Assembly: GCA_026706395.1 (NCBI GenBank)
Contig: JAPOYU010000025.1
Location: 3,734-58,465, forward strand
Direction: 5' to 3'
DNA length: 54,732 bases
DNA from: Chloroflexota bacterium
Lineage (GTDB): Bacteria; Chloroflexota; Anaerolineae; Aggregatilineales; Phototrophicaceae
In this document: positions 1-7,823 of the stretch, one piece after another
How the letters are laid out: each line of letters starts with the position of its first letter
How positions within the stretch are numbered: position 1 is the first letter of the stretch
Program-made: the position numbers and the translations under genes
Notes under the pieces: model-generated
The model's input: the letters and a program-made list of their open reading frames with translations, nothing else
Told to the model about the DNA's origin: nothing
Database searches by the model: none

Positions 1-43
1 GCGCGGCGAGATAAAAGAAAAAAAAGAAGAAACCACCGAACAA

Positions 44-1048
44 TTGTGTTTGACCGCCCCCCCCCCCCCCCCCCCCCGAAAATCTGTTCTATCGCCCCAA
101 TTGTCTGTCATAATCCCCGTTTACAACGGCGAAAAATACCTTGCGGAAGCCATCGAAAGCATCTTGGCGCAAACCTTCACTGACTTTGAACTCCTGATCG
201 TAGATGATGGCTCAGAGGACGCCTCGGCCGAGATCATCCGCTCTTACGAAGAATTGGACGACCGCATTCGCTTCTTTCAGCACGAACGGAATATGGGGCA
301 ATCCTGTGCGCAAAACACTGGCGTCGCCGCGGCTGCGGGCGCATATCTCACTAACATGGATTGCGATGATGTGAGCTTGCCTCAGCGCTTCGAGAAGCAG
401 GTGAACTTCTTGCGATCACACTCGGAAATCGGCGCCGTCGGGACCTGTGCCCGAGCGGTCAATCATGATCGTACAGCGACCCTCTTCGACTTTAATGTGC
501 CGCGCCAGCATGCGCTCATCGCTTTCAATCTGTTTTTCGGCGCGAGTTTCGTCGGCGCCACGGTCATGACGCGGCGCGAGTATATCGACGCGGTTGGCGG
601 ATACACGCCGGGAAAACAGATTAGCGCAGACCTCGATCTGTCAATGCGTCTGCTTTGGCATACGCCGATTAAATTCGCTAATCTGCCGGAAATCCTGATG
701 CTCTACCGCCAGCACGAAATGGCGAGAACGATTGTCGCTCCAGGAAAAACCCACGCTGCGGAACGCAAGTGGAGAGGGCACATGCTTCAACATCTGTGGG
801 GCGATGTGCCGCCGGGCGCCGTCGAGCGTTTCCAGCGACTGCGTCTCCAGCACAAGCTCAGCTGGGCGGAAAAAAGGGCGGCAAAGAAAGACCTCCGCCG
901 GTTAATAGAATCTTTGATCGCTCACAACTTGGTCGACGCCGACGATAGACCGCTGCTCCTTGCCGCAATGAACCGACGGCTGGAACAGGCCAGCCCGCGC
1001 CGCTGGCAGCAATTCTGTCACTGGCGTCGCCATCGCCTCCGCTTTTGA
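44..1048 (+). CDS. Family 2 glycosyltransferase, N-terminal poly-proline from a poly-C tract
   Basis: This is a predicted GT-A fold transferase that moves a sugar from a nucleotide-sugar donor onto an envelope glycan. The fold opener VIIPVYNGEKYLAEAIES is followed by LIVDDGSEDAS and by the metal-binding acidic motif MDCDDVSLP at about residues 104-112. A helical, basic tail ends in WQQFCHWRRH, which all four local paralogues share. The listed start is a TTG at 44; the frame is open back to the window edge, so the true start could lie upstream or at the poly-C tract. There is no transmembrane segment. It is the only one of the four paralogues on the plus strand. A change in tract length not divisible by three would shift the frame. 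The family assignment is firm; donor and acceptor are unknown. Confidence 0.85.
   Translation: MCLTAPPPPPPRKSVLSPQLSVIIPVYNGEKYLAEAIESILAQTFTDFELLIVDDGSEDASAEIIRSYEELDDRIRFFQHERNMGQSCAQNTGVAAAAGAYLTNMDCDDVSLPQRFEKQVNFLRSHSEIGAVGTCARAVNHDRTATLFDFNVPRQHALIAFNLFFGASFVGATVMTRREYIDAVGGYTPGKQISADLDLSMRLLWHTPIKFANLPEILMLYRQHEMARTIVAPGKTHAAERKWRGHMLQHLWGDVPPGAVERFQRLRLQHKLSWAEKRAAKKDLRRLIESLIAHNLVDADDRPLLLAAMNRRLEQASPRRWQQFCHWRRHRLRF
57..77. repeat. Poly-C homopolymer tract (21 C) at the 5' end of a glycosyltransferase gene
   Basis: Twenty-one consecutive C residues follow a TTG codon and encode a run of prolines. Homology to the paralogue at 2568-3581 begins right after the tract: both share the coding text for SVLSPQLSV. 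The paralogue has its ATG and a few ordinary codons where this gene has the tract. The tract could be a slippage (phase-variation) element or an assembly or sequencing artefact near a contig end. Confidence 0.9.
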
Positions 1049-1297
1049 GCGCCACTATAATATCAATGTTCTGTACTCTCTGTGGTGAAACGCACCTGAT
1101 TCCGATACGCGAATATATAGTCGCCTATCACGCTCCTGTTTCTGCTACCCTGAGTCAGCGCCCAACATTCATTCGATCAACTCCGTGCCCTCGGTCGTGA
1201 AAATCGCGCCTGCGGAAATTAGCGAAAATTGGACATAAAAGGCTACAGAATAGACAAGTAATGGACAAAAAATCGAGTGAAATTAGCGAAGAAAATC

Positions 1298-2479
1298 TCA
1301 GGATTCTTGATGCCGCCGCCAGCTTCCATCGCCGAGGATCTCGCCGATCGCCATCAGCGCCGCTCGCGTTTCCGCCTCGGAGTTGTAGAAATGCGGCGCG
1401 ATGCGGATGCCCGCGTTCGGCCGAAAGTCGATCATGATATCCCGCGCCAGCAACTCCTGTGATACCTCCCAGGCATGCGGCGGCTTGACCGTCACCGTAC
1501 CCGCCCGCGCATCGGGGTCACGCGGCGAGACCACGTCGTAACCCAGTTCGTCCGCCAGCTCGATGATGAGCGCGGTCAGGCGCATCGACTTCTCGCGGAT
1601 CGCGCTTATGCCGATCTCGGCGATGATGTCGACGCCGGGCTGAACAGCGTGCAGGGAGGCGATGCCTGGCGTGCCGTTCATCAGGCGGTAGGCGTCCTCG
1701 CGCAGGTCCAGCTTCTCGACATCAAAGGCGAATGGGATGCGACTGGCGAACCAGCCCGTCACTTTCGGATGCAAAGTTGGCAGCAGGTCGGGACGCACAT
1801 ACATGAAGACGCCGCCCGGCCCGCCGCAAAGCCATTTGAGCACGCCGCCGATGTAATAATCGACATCCCAGGCGCCCACATCGACCGGGATGACGCCGAC
1901 GCTGTGGTAGCCGTTGAAGAGCACCTGCGCGCCGACGCTGTGCGCCTTTTCGGTGATAGCCTGCGCCGGCATGATGAAGGCGCTGCGGAAGAGGACGTGC
2001 GAGGTGCTGACGAGGCGCGTCCGCTCATCGATAGCGTCCAGCAGTTCGTCGATGTCGATGCTGACACCATCGCGGGAGCGGATCGTGTGAACGCGCATAT
2101 GATCGGGCAGCCAACTGCGCAGGGCGTAGACATCGCTGGGGAAGTCGAGCTCGGTGATGACGACCTTGTCGCGGCGAGGGTCGCTGAAATCCAGGCCGCC
2201 GAGGAGGATGCTGTTGGCGATGCTGGCGTTCTGATGCGCGAGCACGGTATTCGGCGGGGCGCCCATCAGCGGGGCGATCTTATTGCCGACCGTCTGCGGC
2301 AACTCGAACCAGCCGCTGCCCCAGGCGGCGACGCCCTGCTCCGCCCAGGTATCGGCGTAGCTGTTGAGGCTGTCGTAAACGCCGCGGGGCATGGCGCCGA
2401 GGGAGTTGCTGATGAGGTAGTTGCAGCGGCTGAGGATGGGGAATTCCTCGCGCCATTGCAAGAGGCTGTTTGTGGACAT
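1298..2479 (-). CDS. Class V (kynureninase/cysteine-desulfurase-like) PLP-dependent aminotransferase
   Basis: The 393-residue protein has the fold type I PLP layout. The PLP-binding lysine is visible in GGVLKWLCGGPG (residue near 220), followed by a kynureninase-like GGPG loop, and the C-terminal small domain ends in the IRIAPHFYNSEAE motif. The aspartate that normally pairs with the PLP ring nitrogen (DxxHS) appears as asparagine: the motif reads FNGYHSVG, and the codon is AAC on the coding strand. The substrate is unknown; kynureninase-like or isopenicillin-epimerase-like chemistry are both possible. It lies alone between glycosyltransferase genes, possibly making a modified sugar or amino-acid precursor, which is inference. 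The ATG start is followed at once by a typical N-terminus, MSTNSLLQWREEF. Confidence 0.85.
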   Translation of the reverse strand: MSTNSLLQWREEFPILSRCNYLISNSLGAMPRGVYDSLNSYADTWAEQGVAAWGSGWFELPQTVGNKIAPLMGAPPNTVLAHQNASIANSILLGGLDFSDPRRDKVVITELDFPSDVYALRSWLPDHMRVHTIRSRDGVSIDIDELLDAIDERTRLVSTSHVLFRSAFIMPAQAITEKAHSVGAQVLFNGYHSVGVIPVDVGAWDVDYYIGGVLKWLCGGPGGVFMYVRPDLLPTLHPKVTGWFASRIPFAFDVEKLDLREDAYRLMNGTPGIASLHAVQPGVDIIAEIGISAIREKSMRLTALIIELADELGYDVVSPRDPDARAGTVTVKPPHAWEVSQELLARDIMIDFRPNAGIRIAPHFYNSEAETRAALMAIGEILGDGSWRRHQES

Positions 2480-2563
2480 CAGGCTGCTTTCTGATAACTG
2501 GTTCGGCGCTGCGCGGGATTATAGTCCGCGAGAACTCAGAATTGAACGGTTGTCGGGCAATTT

Positions 2564-2680
2564 CGTCCTATTGAGACAATTGGAACGTATCCGGGAACAG
2601 GCGCGGGAAGTGATGGCGCCGCCAATGACAGAATTGCTGCCAGAGCCGCGGGCTGGCCTGTTCCAGATGGCGATTCATGG
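2564..2680. repeat. 117-bp near-identical block, copy A (3' end of glycosyltransferase)
   Basis: This block matches 3605-3721 with one mismatch (C at 2646 against G at 3687). It covers the last codons of the glycosyltransferase and four bases past the stop, while the flanking coding sequence is clearly diverged. The pattern fits recent recombination or gene conversion between neighbouring paralogues. Confidence 0.9.
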
Positions 2681-3581
2681 CGTCAATGAGCAATGGTCTA
2701 TCGTCGGCGTCGACCCAGCTGTGCGCAATCATGGATTCGACAAGCCGAGTGATGTCCCGTTTAGCGGCTCGACGATCAGCCCAGCCAAGCTTCTCGTTCG
2801 CACGCAGGCGTTCAAAGCGCTCCACGGTCGCTTCCGGCCGTTCTCCCCCCAGCAACTTCAACGAGCGCAACTGAGGCTGTCGCAGGACTGCGCGTCTTTC
2901 GGCGGTCAAGCTGCGGCTCTTCCCAAGCGGATGAATTCGATAAAGCACCAGCACTTCCCGCAAATTAGCGAAGCGGATTTGTGTATCGGCCAACAAGCGA
3001 AAATAGAGATACAAATCGTCCAAATGACGATACTTGGTGTCGTAACATCCCACGGCATCCAGATACTGTCTCCGAATCAGGGTAGAAGAGTGTACGAAGA
3101 AGAAACCTATGAATAGATTCAAGGCAATATGCGCATGTTGTCTGGGCAAATTGAACAAATAGGTTGGGTTCAGGTCGGCGTCTACAGCTTGAACGCCGGT
3201 CCCGAGTAAGCCTATATCGGGATTGGCTCGCATAAATGCGATCTGCCTTTCGAACCGCTGCGGCAAGCTGATATCATCGCAATCCATAGTAGCAATGTAT
3301 TCACCGCGCGCTTCAGCGATACCATGATTTCGAGAAGACGGCGATCCAAGGTTTTCCATGTGCTGGAAACAGCGAATGCGACTATCTCGGTTTCCGTATG
3401 ACTTGATAATCTCAACTGAGCGATCGGTAGATCCGTCATCTACGATCAGGAACTCGAAATCCGTGAAGGTTTGCGCCAGGATGCTCTCGATGGCTTCGGC
3501 AAGGTATTTTTCGCCGTTGTACACCGGCATGATGACAGACAATTGGGGCGATAGAACAGAGTTTCGGGAGTAATGTTTCAT
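2568..3581 (-). CDS. Family 2 glycosyltransferase
   Basis: A 337-residue GT-A glycosyltransferase, paralogous to its neighbours. The sequence shows VIMPVYNGEKYLAEAIES, then FLIVDDGSTDRS, then MDCDDISLPQRFE as the acidic metal-binding motif. The basic helical tail QASPRLWQQFCHWRRHH is identical to that of the next gene. It is soluble and probably acts at the inner face of the membrane on a lipid-linked or protein-linked glycan. The first of a same-strand trio in gene order is at 4631-5614, and this gene is the last; the gap to the upstream neighbour is 27 nt. Both ends carry near-identical blocks shared with that neighbour, suggesting recombination. No clear Shine-Dalgarno sequence precedes the ATG. 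Family certain, specificity unknown. Confidence 0.9.
   Translation of the reverse strand: MKHYSRNSVLSPQLSVIMPVYNGEKYLAEAIESILAQTFTDFEFLIVDDGSTDRSVEIIKSYGNRDSRIRCFQHMENLGSPSSRNHGIAEARGEYIATMDCDDISLPQRFERQIAFMRANPDIGLLGTGVQAVDADLNPTYLFNLPRQHAHIALNLFIGFFFVHSSTLIRRQYLDAVGCYDTKYRHLDDLYLYFRLLADTQIRFANLREVLVLYRIHPLGKSRSLTAERRAVLRQPQLRSLKLLGGERPEATVERFERLRANEKLGWADRRAAKRDITRLVESMIAHSWVDADDRPLLIDAMNRHLEQASPRLWQQFCHWRRHHFPRLFPDTFQLSQ
3471..3536. repeat. 66-bp identical block, copy A (5' end of glycosyltransferase)
   Basis: Identical to 4518-4583. It encodes the start of the GT-A fold (VIMPVYNGEKYLAEAIES and the next residues). The region between this block and the 3' block is diverged. Confidence 0.85.
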
Positions 3582-3604
3582 ATTCGCAAGACTCTAGCCT
3601 AGCC

Positions 3605-3721
3605 CGTCCTATTGAGACAATTGGAACGTATCCGGGAACAGGCGCGGGAAGTGATGGCGCCGCCAATGACAGAATTGCTGCCAGAGGCGCGGGCTGGCCT
3701 GTTCCAGATGGCGATTCATGG
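3605..3721. repeat. 117-bp near-identical block, copy B (3' end of glycosyltransferase)
   Basis: Partner of 2564-2680, spaced 1041 bp away in direct orientation, 116 of 117 positions identical. It encodes the shared C-terminal tail of the two proteins. Confidence 0.9.
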
Positions 3722-4598
3722 TAGCAAGGAGAAGCGGTCTGTCGACGGCGTCGACCAAGTTGTGGGCGATCAGTGCCTCAATGAGCCGGCGGAGGTCTTT
3801 GTTGGCCGCTCGCCTGTCGGTCCAATTGAGTTTCTTATGCTTACGCAAGCTATAAAAACGGTCCAAGGTTCCTTCCGGCGCCTCCCCCCACAGATGTTGA
3901 AGCATGCGCCCCCTAACTTCCAGCTCTGGCGCCACATATTTTCTAGCCTCGCGGTCAGCGGATAAAGAATGCTCGTGCTGGCGATAAAGCATCAGGTTGT
4001 CAGGCAGGTTTGCAAACCTTATCGGTGTCTTCGCGAGCAAGCGTAAATTCAGTTCGAGATTGGTAACATAGCGCCGACCGGGCTCATATCCTTGGACCGA
4101 CATCGGAAACTCGCGCCGTACCATGACCGTAGCCTCGACGAAACTCGCCCCGAAAAACAGATTGAACGTGATGAGCGCATGCTGGCGCGGCACATTAAAG
4201 TCGAAAAATGTCGCGGTCAGATCATGGTTTACAACTCGGGCACAGGTCCCGACGGCGCCGATTCCAGGATGGGACTCCAGGAAGTTCACCTGTTTTTCCA
4301 AGCGGACTGGCAAGCTCACATCGTCGCAATCCATGGTAGCTATGTATGCGCCTGTGGCCTCGGCGAGGCCTGTATTCAATGTTGTTCCATGCCCCATATT
4401 CCGTTCGTGCTGAAAGAAGCGAATGCGGTCGTCCAGATTTTCGTAGGAGCGGATGACCTCGACTGAGCCGTCTTGAGAGGCGTCATCGACAACCAGCAAC
4501 TCAAAGTCAGCGAAGGATTGCGCCAGGATGCTCTCGATGGCTTCGGCAAGGTATTTTTCGCCGTTGTACACCGGCATGATGACGGAGACTAGGGGCAT
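3609..4598 (-). CDS. Family 2 glycosyltransferase
   Basis: A 329-residue paralogue of the flanking glycosyltransferases. It begins MPLVSVIMPVYNGE, has LLVVDDASQDGS as the nucleotide-binding segment, and MDCDDVSLPVRLE as the acidic motif. The acceptor-side half, with LNLRLLAKTPIRFANLP and LMLYRQHE, most resembles the poly-C gene at 44-1048; both share an FDFNVPRQHALI segment. The C-terminal tail is identical to that of the gene at 2568-3581. It sits 32 nt downstream of 4631-5614 and 27 nt upstream of 2568-3581, so the three probably form one transcript. The sugar specificity cannot be read from the sequence. Confidence 0.9.
   Translation of the reverse strand: MPLVSVIMPVYNGEKYLAEAIESILAQSFADFELLVVDDASQDGSVEVIRSYENLDDRIRFFQHERNMGHGTTLNTGLAEATGAYIATMDCDDVSLPVRLEKQVNFLESHPGIGAVGTCARVVNHDLTATFFDFNVPRQHALITFNLFFGASFVEATVMVRREFPMSVQGYEPGRRYVTNLELNLRLLAKTPIRFANLPDNLMLYRQHEHSLSADREARKYVAPELEVRGRMLQHLWGEAPEGTLDRFYSLRKHKKLNWTDRRAANKDLRRLIEALIAHNLVDAVDRPLLLATMNRHLEQASPRLWQQFCHWRRHHFPRLFPDTFQLSQ
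4518..4583. repeat. 66-bp identical block, copy B (5' end of glycosyltransferase)
   Basis: Partner of 3471-3536 in direct orientation. Together with the 3' blocks it gives the two glycosyltransferase genes conserved ends and variable centres. Confidence 0.85.
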
Positions 4599-4630
4599 AG
4601 GTTCGTTGTTTCCAAATCTTCAATCAAGCT

Positions 4631-5614
4631 TCAGCCAACTTCGTCCCGCTGGGCGGATGGGCGCTGGAAATGACGGCGCCGCCAGTGACAGAATTGTTGC
4701 CAGGGGCGGGGCGATGCCGCTTCCAGTTTTCGGTTCACCGCGCCAAGGAGCAAGGGGCGATCACGGGGCTCGACCAAGCGTTGGGAGAGCAGCGCCTCGA
4801 TGAGACGGCGGAGGTCAACCTTGGCCGATCGGCGCTCCGGCCAGTTCAGTTTGCGTCCAGCCGCCATACGCTGGAAGCGGTCTAGCGTTGCTGGCGGCGC
4901 CTCTTGCCAGAGCTGGCGGAGCATGCGCGCTTGCACTTCCGCGGACTCCGCGAGCTCGCCTGCGTCACGGTTCAGGCTCGTCGATTGCTCATGCCTGCGA
5001 TATAGCATCAGGTTTTCCGGCAGATTAGCGAATTTGACGTTTTTCTCGCAGAGCAGCCGCCATGGCAATTCTCTATCCTCGCCATGACGCCGCCCCGTCT
5101 CAAACCCACCAATCGCCCGTAGCGGGTTTTGCCGCAGCATAAGGGTAGAGTAGATGAAACCCACGGCAACAAACATATCGAGAACGATGAGGCAATGAAC
5201 CTGTGGCAAGCGAAAACTGTGCAACACAGTTTTTAAGTCGCTGGATGTTAAGAGCCCGCAGGTGCCGAGCAAGCTGATTTGGGGATGCGATTCAAGGAAA
5301 GTCGCTTGTTTTTCCAAGCGTTGCGGCAAGCTTACATCATCGCAGTCCATAAAGACTATGTAATCGCCCGATGCGGCTTCAATGCCACGATTGCGGGCGG
5401 CGCCAGCCCCCAGATTTTGTTCCAGTTGGTAAAAGCGGATGCGACTGTCGCGTTCTTGGTACGAACGAATTATTTGCGCCGAGCTGTCTTGTGAAGCGTC
5501 ATCCACGACCAAGAGTTCAAAATCCGTCAATGTTTGAGCCAGGATGCTGTCGATAGCTTCGGCGAGATACTTCTCACCGTTGAATACCGGCATGACAACT
5601 GACACTGTGGGCAT
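4631..5614 (-). CDS. Family 2 glycosyltransferase, first gene of a trio
   Basis: A 327-residue GT-A glycosyltransferase with VVMPVFNGEKYLAEAIDS, LLVVDDASQDSS and the acidic motif MDCDDVSLPQRLE. It is the most diverged of the four local paralogues in its central and acceptor-binding half (for example FRLPQVHCLIVLDMFVAVGF), but keeps the common tail PRPWQQFCHWRRRHF. It is the promoter-proximal gene of the minus-strand trio; a TATAAT element lies about 40 nt upstream. No good Shine-Dalgarno sequence precedes the ATG. Likely role: one step in a surface or exopolysaccharide glycan pathway. Confidence 0.9.
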   Translation of the reverse strand: MPTVSVVMPVFNGEKYLAEAIDSILAQTLTDFELLVVDDASQDSSAQIIRSYQERDSRIRFYQLEQNLGAGAARNRGIEAASGDYIVFMDCDDVSLPQRLEKQATFLESHPQISLLGTCGLLTSSDLKTVLHSFRLPQVHCLIVLDMFVAVGFIYSTLMLRQNPLRAIGGFETGRRHGEDRELPWRLLCEKNVKFANLPENLMLYRRHEQSTSLNRDAGELAESAEVQARMLRQLWQEAPPATLDRFQRMAAGRKLNWPERRSAKVDLRRLIEALLSQRLVEPRDRPLLLGAVNRKLEAASPRPWQQFCHWRRRHFQRPSAQRDEVG

Positions 5615-5652
5615 GGGATTTCGCTAGCGCGATTATCGTGAACCAATTTGCG

Positions 5653-5661
5653 ATTATAGCA
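5653..5661 (-). promoter_or_regulatory. Extended -10 promoter element for the glycosyltransferase trio
   Basis: The minus strand reads TGCTATAAT, an extended -10 (TGn plus a perfect TATAAT), about 40 nt upstream of the first glycosyltransferase start. No convincing -35 hexamer is present, as expected for an extended -10 promoter. Confidence 0.5.
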
Positions 5662-5781
5662 CTGGTCGAAGGTCAGAACATCGGGAGAAACAGAAGTTGG
5701 GCAGTCCGCGCCTGTTCCCTTTTCAGGAGGGGCGCCCAGGCTTTAGAATAAACCGTCACAGAGAGGAACGAGGCAGGCGGC

Positions 5782-6183
5782 ATGTCGGAACTTAATGTCA
5801 AGACGGTCGGGGGGAATGGCAGTTTTGACGAGGTGGTCGCCAAGGCATCGCCCGAGATTCAGTTGCTGGCGCGGGAAGCTCGCGAGTTGCTGGCGGAAGT
5901 TATGCCGGGAATAACGGAGGTGCCATGGGCGCGGCAGAAGATCGCCGGCTATGGAGTTGGCCCCAAGAAGATGTCGGAGCACTTCTGTTATCTCGCCCCA
6001 TTCAAGAAGCATCTCAACTTCGGATTCATGTACGGCGCTCATTTGCCCGACCCGGAGAACCTGATGGAAGGGAGCGGCGCTGACTTGCGACATGTGAAGA
6101 TACGCAGCCGCGCCGATCTTGAGCAGCCGGCGCTGCGGCAACTGGTCGAGGAAGCGTCGCGCTACCTGCCCAAGCTGCAATGA
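5782..6183 (+). CDS. DUF1801 (YdhG-like) domain protein
   Basis: A 133-residue single-domain protein matching the DUF1801/YdhG pattern: an N-terminal helix pair (LLAREARELLAEVMPGITE), then a strand-rich core around HFCYLAPFKKHLNFGFMYGA, and a C-terminal helix. The family is widespread and small; some members resemble iron-chaperone or frataxin-like folds, but function is not established. The ATG follows a purine-rich AGGCAGGCGG. Its stop overlaps the next start (ATGA at 6180-6183), so the two are translationally coupled. Confidence 0.8.
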   Translation: MSELNVKTVGGNGSFDEVVAKASPEIQLLAREARELLAEVMPGITEVPWARQKIAGYGVGPKKMSEHFCYLAPFKKHLNFGFMYGAHLPDPENLMEGSGADLRHVKIRSRADLEQPALRQLVEEASRYLPKLQ

Positions 6184-6713
6184 CCAGCCGCCGGACTGAC
6201 GCGCTGTCGCAAGCGCTTTTCGATTTTGATGGCAGGAGCACCGGTCCCCTGGAACGATTTGCCGCGGCGCACAGCGCTGATGCGAGTTTGGTCGCGGAGT
6301 TGTGTGATTTCGCCGGGGGCGACGATCACAATCTGCAAACGGCCGCTACCTGGCTGCTCAAGCGTTTCGGCGTGACTGGCGCGCAGTTATCCCCAAGCCA
6401 AAGTGAAATGCTGTTGCGCCTGCTGATCCAGGAGACCGGCTGGCTTCCCCGCATACATGTCCTGCAAATGATGGATACGCTGGTAGTGCCATCGTCGCGG
6501 GCTGCGCCCCTGATGGACGCGCTGGCCGCCCAAGCCCGCGGCGCCAACATCTTCATCCGCGCCTGGAGCGTCCACGGCGCTGCTGTGCTCGCCGATCAGC
6601 ATCCCGCGTACCGCGATAGCGTCTTGGACCTGCTCGCCGCGGCCGAGCAGGATGACGCGGCATCGGTGCGCGCGCGGATCCGGCGAACCCGCCGCGCCTT
6701 CGATTGGTGTTAA
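6180..6713 (+). CDS. Hypothetical helical protein (HEAT-like), coupled to the DUF1801 gene
   Basis: I do not recognise a family. The 177 residues are predicted mostly helical, with alternating amphipathic stretches (LQTAATWLLKRFG, MLLRLLIQETGWLPRIHVLQMMDTL, IRAWSVHGAAVLADQ) that resemble HEAT or armadillo-type repeats. There is no signal peptide or membrane segment. It starts inside the stop of the DUF1801 gene (ATGA). It ends in a TTAA that also supplies the stop of the convergent nucleoside hydrolase, a 4-nt tail-to-tail overlap. Likely cytosolic. Confidence 0.7.
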   Translation: MTSRRTDALSQALFDFDGRSTGPLERFAAAHSADASLVAELCDFAGGDDHNLQTAATWLLKRFGVTGAQLSPSQSEMLLRLLIQETGWLPRIHVLQMMDTLVVPSSRAAPLMDALAAQARGANIFIRAWSVHGAAVLADQHPAYRDSVLDLLAAAEQDDAASVRARIRRTRRAFDWC

Positions 6714-7636
6714 GCGCCGGCATGGGCGCGTATCTTGCCGAACATATCGCGAAAGATTGGATCGCGCTGAACGAAGCTGGCGACCCGAACCAGATGGCGC
6801 GAACGATCCACGCTCCAGGTAACCTGATCGGTGAGCACGGGGCTGTGCGCGATATCGCTGGGCGCCCAATCAGGGTTGATCAGCCAGGCGATGGTCGAGA
6901 TGTCCCAGATCACGCTGGAGGCGGCGAAGGAATCGGGGCGGTATTCGCTGAAGATCTGGCAGAGGTAATCGCCGACACGGCCCGTGCCGCCGATGCAGGC
7001 CTGAAGCTCGGGCAGCGTTGTGAGCAGATGAGAGGTTACGCCGAGGCAGGGCACGATGACGAAGGGCACGCCACTATCGAGTACAATTTGCGCCGCGGGC
7101 ACATCTTGTACCAGGTTGAATTCACGGGTGTGGGGCCAATTCAAGTTGTGGCCGCCAAGCCAGACGACAACGATATGTCGGATGATCTCCGGTTCCAGCA
7201 GCAGGGCGGAAGCCACGTTAGTGATCGCGCCGATGGCGACGACATAGAGCGGGTCCTCAGCCGGGCCGGCGAGCGCTTTGTCGATGAGATCGCGGACGGC
7301 GGGATTGTCTTGCGGCTGGCGGGCTGCGCCAACGTATTCTGTAGAGCCGCGGAAAGCGAAGCCGTCGGCAGCGACGCCGAGGAAGTCCAACAGGCGCAGA
7401 ATTTCTTCGTAACTTTTTTCCATGCCGTCGCCGGGACCGCTGGAGCGGGCGTTATGAAACGGCGCGGCGTACACAGCTTCCACCTGGAGTTGCTCCGGCG
7501 AGAGCAGGGCGTAGGTCAGCGCGAACTGGTCGTCGATTTCGTTGTAGGCGTCGGTGTCAAGGACGATGCGCGCTTTGCGTCCAGGATGCTGCAAGCGGCG
7601 AATGCGGAATTCTTCACTCAGTACTGGAAAAGTCAT
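6710..7636 (-). CDS. Inosine/uridine-preferring nucleoside hydrolase family protein
   Basis: The 308-residue protein should hydrolyse the N-glycosidic bond of a ribonucleoside in purine or pyrimidine salvage. The calcium-binding signature is visible near residue 26 as DTDAYNEIDDQFAL (family form DxDxGxDD). The later SSVIWDISTIAWLINPDW segment carries the second aspartate region typical of the family. The glycine of the usual DPGxDD motif is altered to AYNEIDD, as in the distant branch of the family that also includes non-nucleoside N-ribohydrolases, so the substrate is open. The start has AGGAAG 8 nt upstream. It is convergent with the upstream hypothetical gene and stands alone. Confidence 0.85.
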   Translation of the reverse strand: MTFPVLSEEFRIRRLQHPGRKARIVLDTDAYNEIDDQFALTYALLSPEQLQVEAVYAAPFHNARSSGPGDGMEKSYEEILRLLDFLGVAADGFAFRGSTEYVGAARQPQDNPAVRDLIDKALAGPAEDPLYVVAIGAITNVASALLLEPEIIRHIVVVWLGGHNLNWPHTREFNLVQDVPAAQIVLDSGVPFVIVPCLGVTSHLLTTLPELQACIGGTGRVGDYLCQIFSEYRPDSFAASSVIWDISTIAWLINPDWAPSDIAHSPVLTDQVTWSVDRSRHLVRVASFVQRDPIFRDMFGKIRAHAGA

Positions 7637-7666
7637 CGGGTCTTCCTAACTCGTTTGGGGCAACAC

Positions 7667-7693
7667 AAAACGAGCGGGCTATGAACCCGCCCG
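7667..7693 (-). terminator. Likely intrinsic terminator of the substrate-binding-protein genes
   Basis: On the minus strand an 8-bp stem (CGGGCGGG against CCCGCTCG, one G-U pair) with a short loop is followed by TTTT. It lies about 130 nt past the stop of the gene at 7824-9155. The same sequence type (inverted GCGGGTT...AACCCGC) also occurs as dispersed short repeats in related genomes, so it may be a repeat element reused as a terminator. Confidence 0.45.
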
Positions 7694-7823
7694 TCAGTCC
7701 GAGCGATTATAGCGCCTTTACGGCGCCGGGCACAGCCGCTCGGCGGCAGCGATATTGGCTCCCGCGCTCACACAAAATATCAATCCTGCTCGGCTACCGC
7801 AATCAGCGGTTTGACAAAAAGAT

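Noticed and set aside
1..43. Sequence before the poly-C tract as a promoter
   Set aside because: The frame is open back to the window edge and no -10 or -35 is convincing; purine-rich text only.
1216..1298. Repeated GAAATTAGCGAA text as a CRISPR or repeat array
   Set aside because: Two short copies only, not evenly spaced; likely chance or a small tandem duplication.
1475..2494. Long plus-strand open frame antisense to the class V aminotransferase
   Set aside because: Its residues are the mirror of the GC-rich coding strand (Asp/Ala/Val/Arg runs) with no family motif, while the minus-strand frame has full PLP-enzyme motifs.
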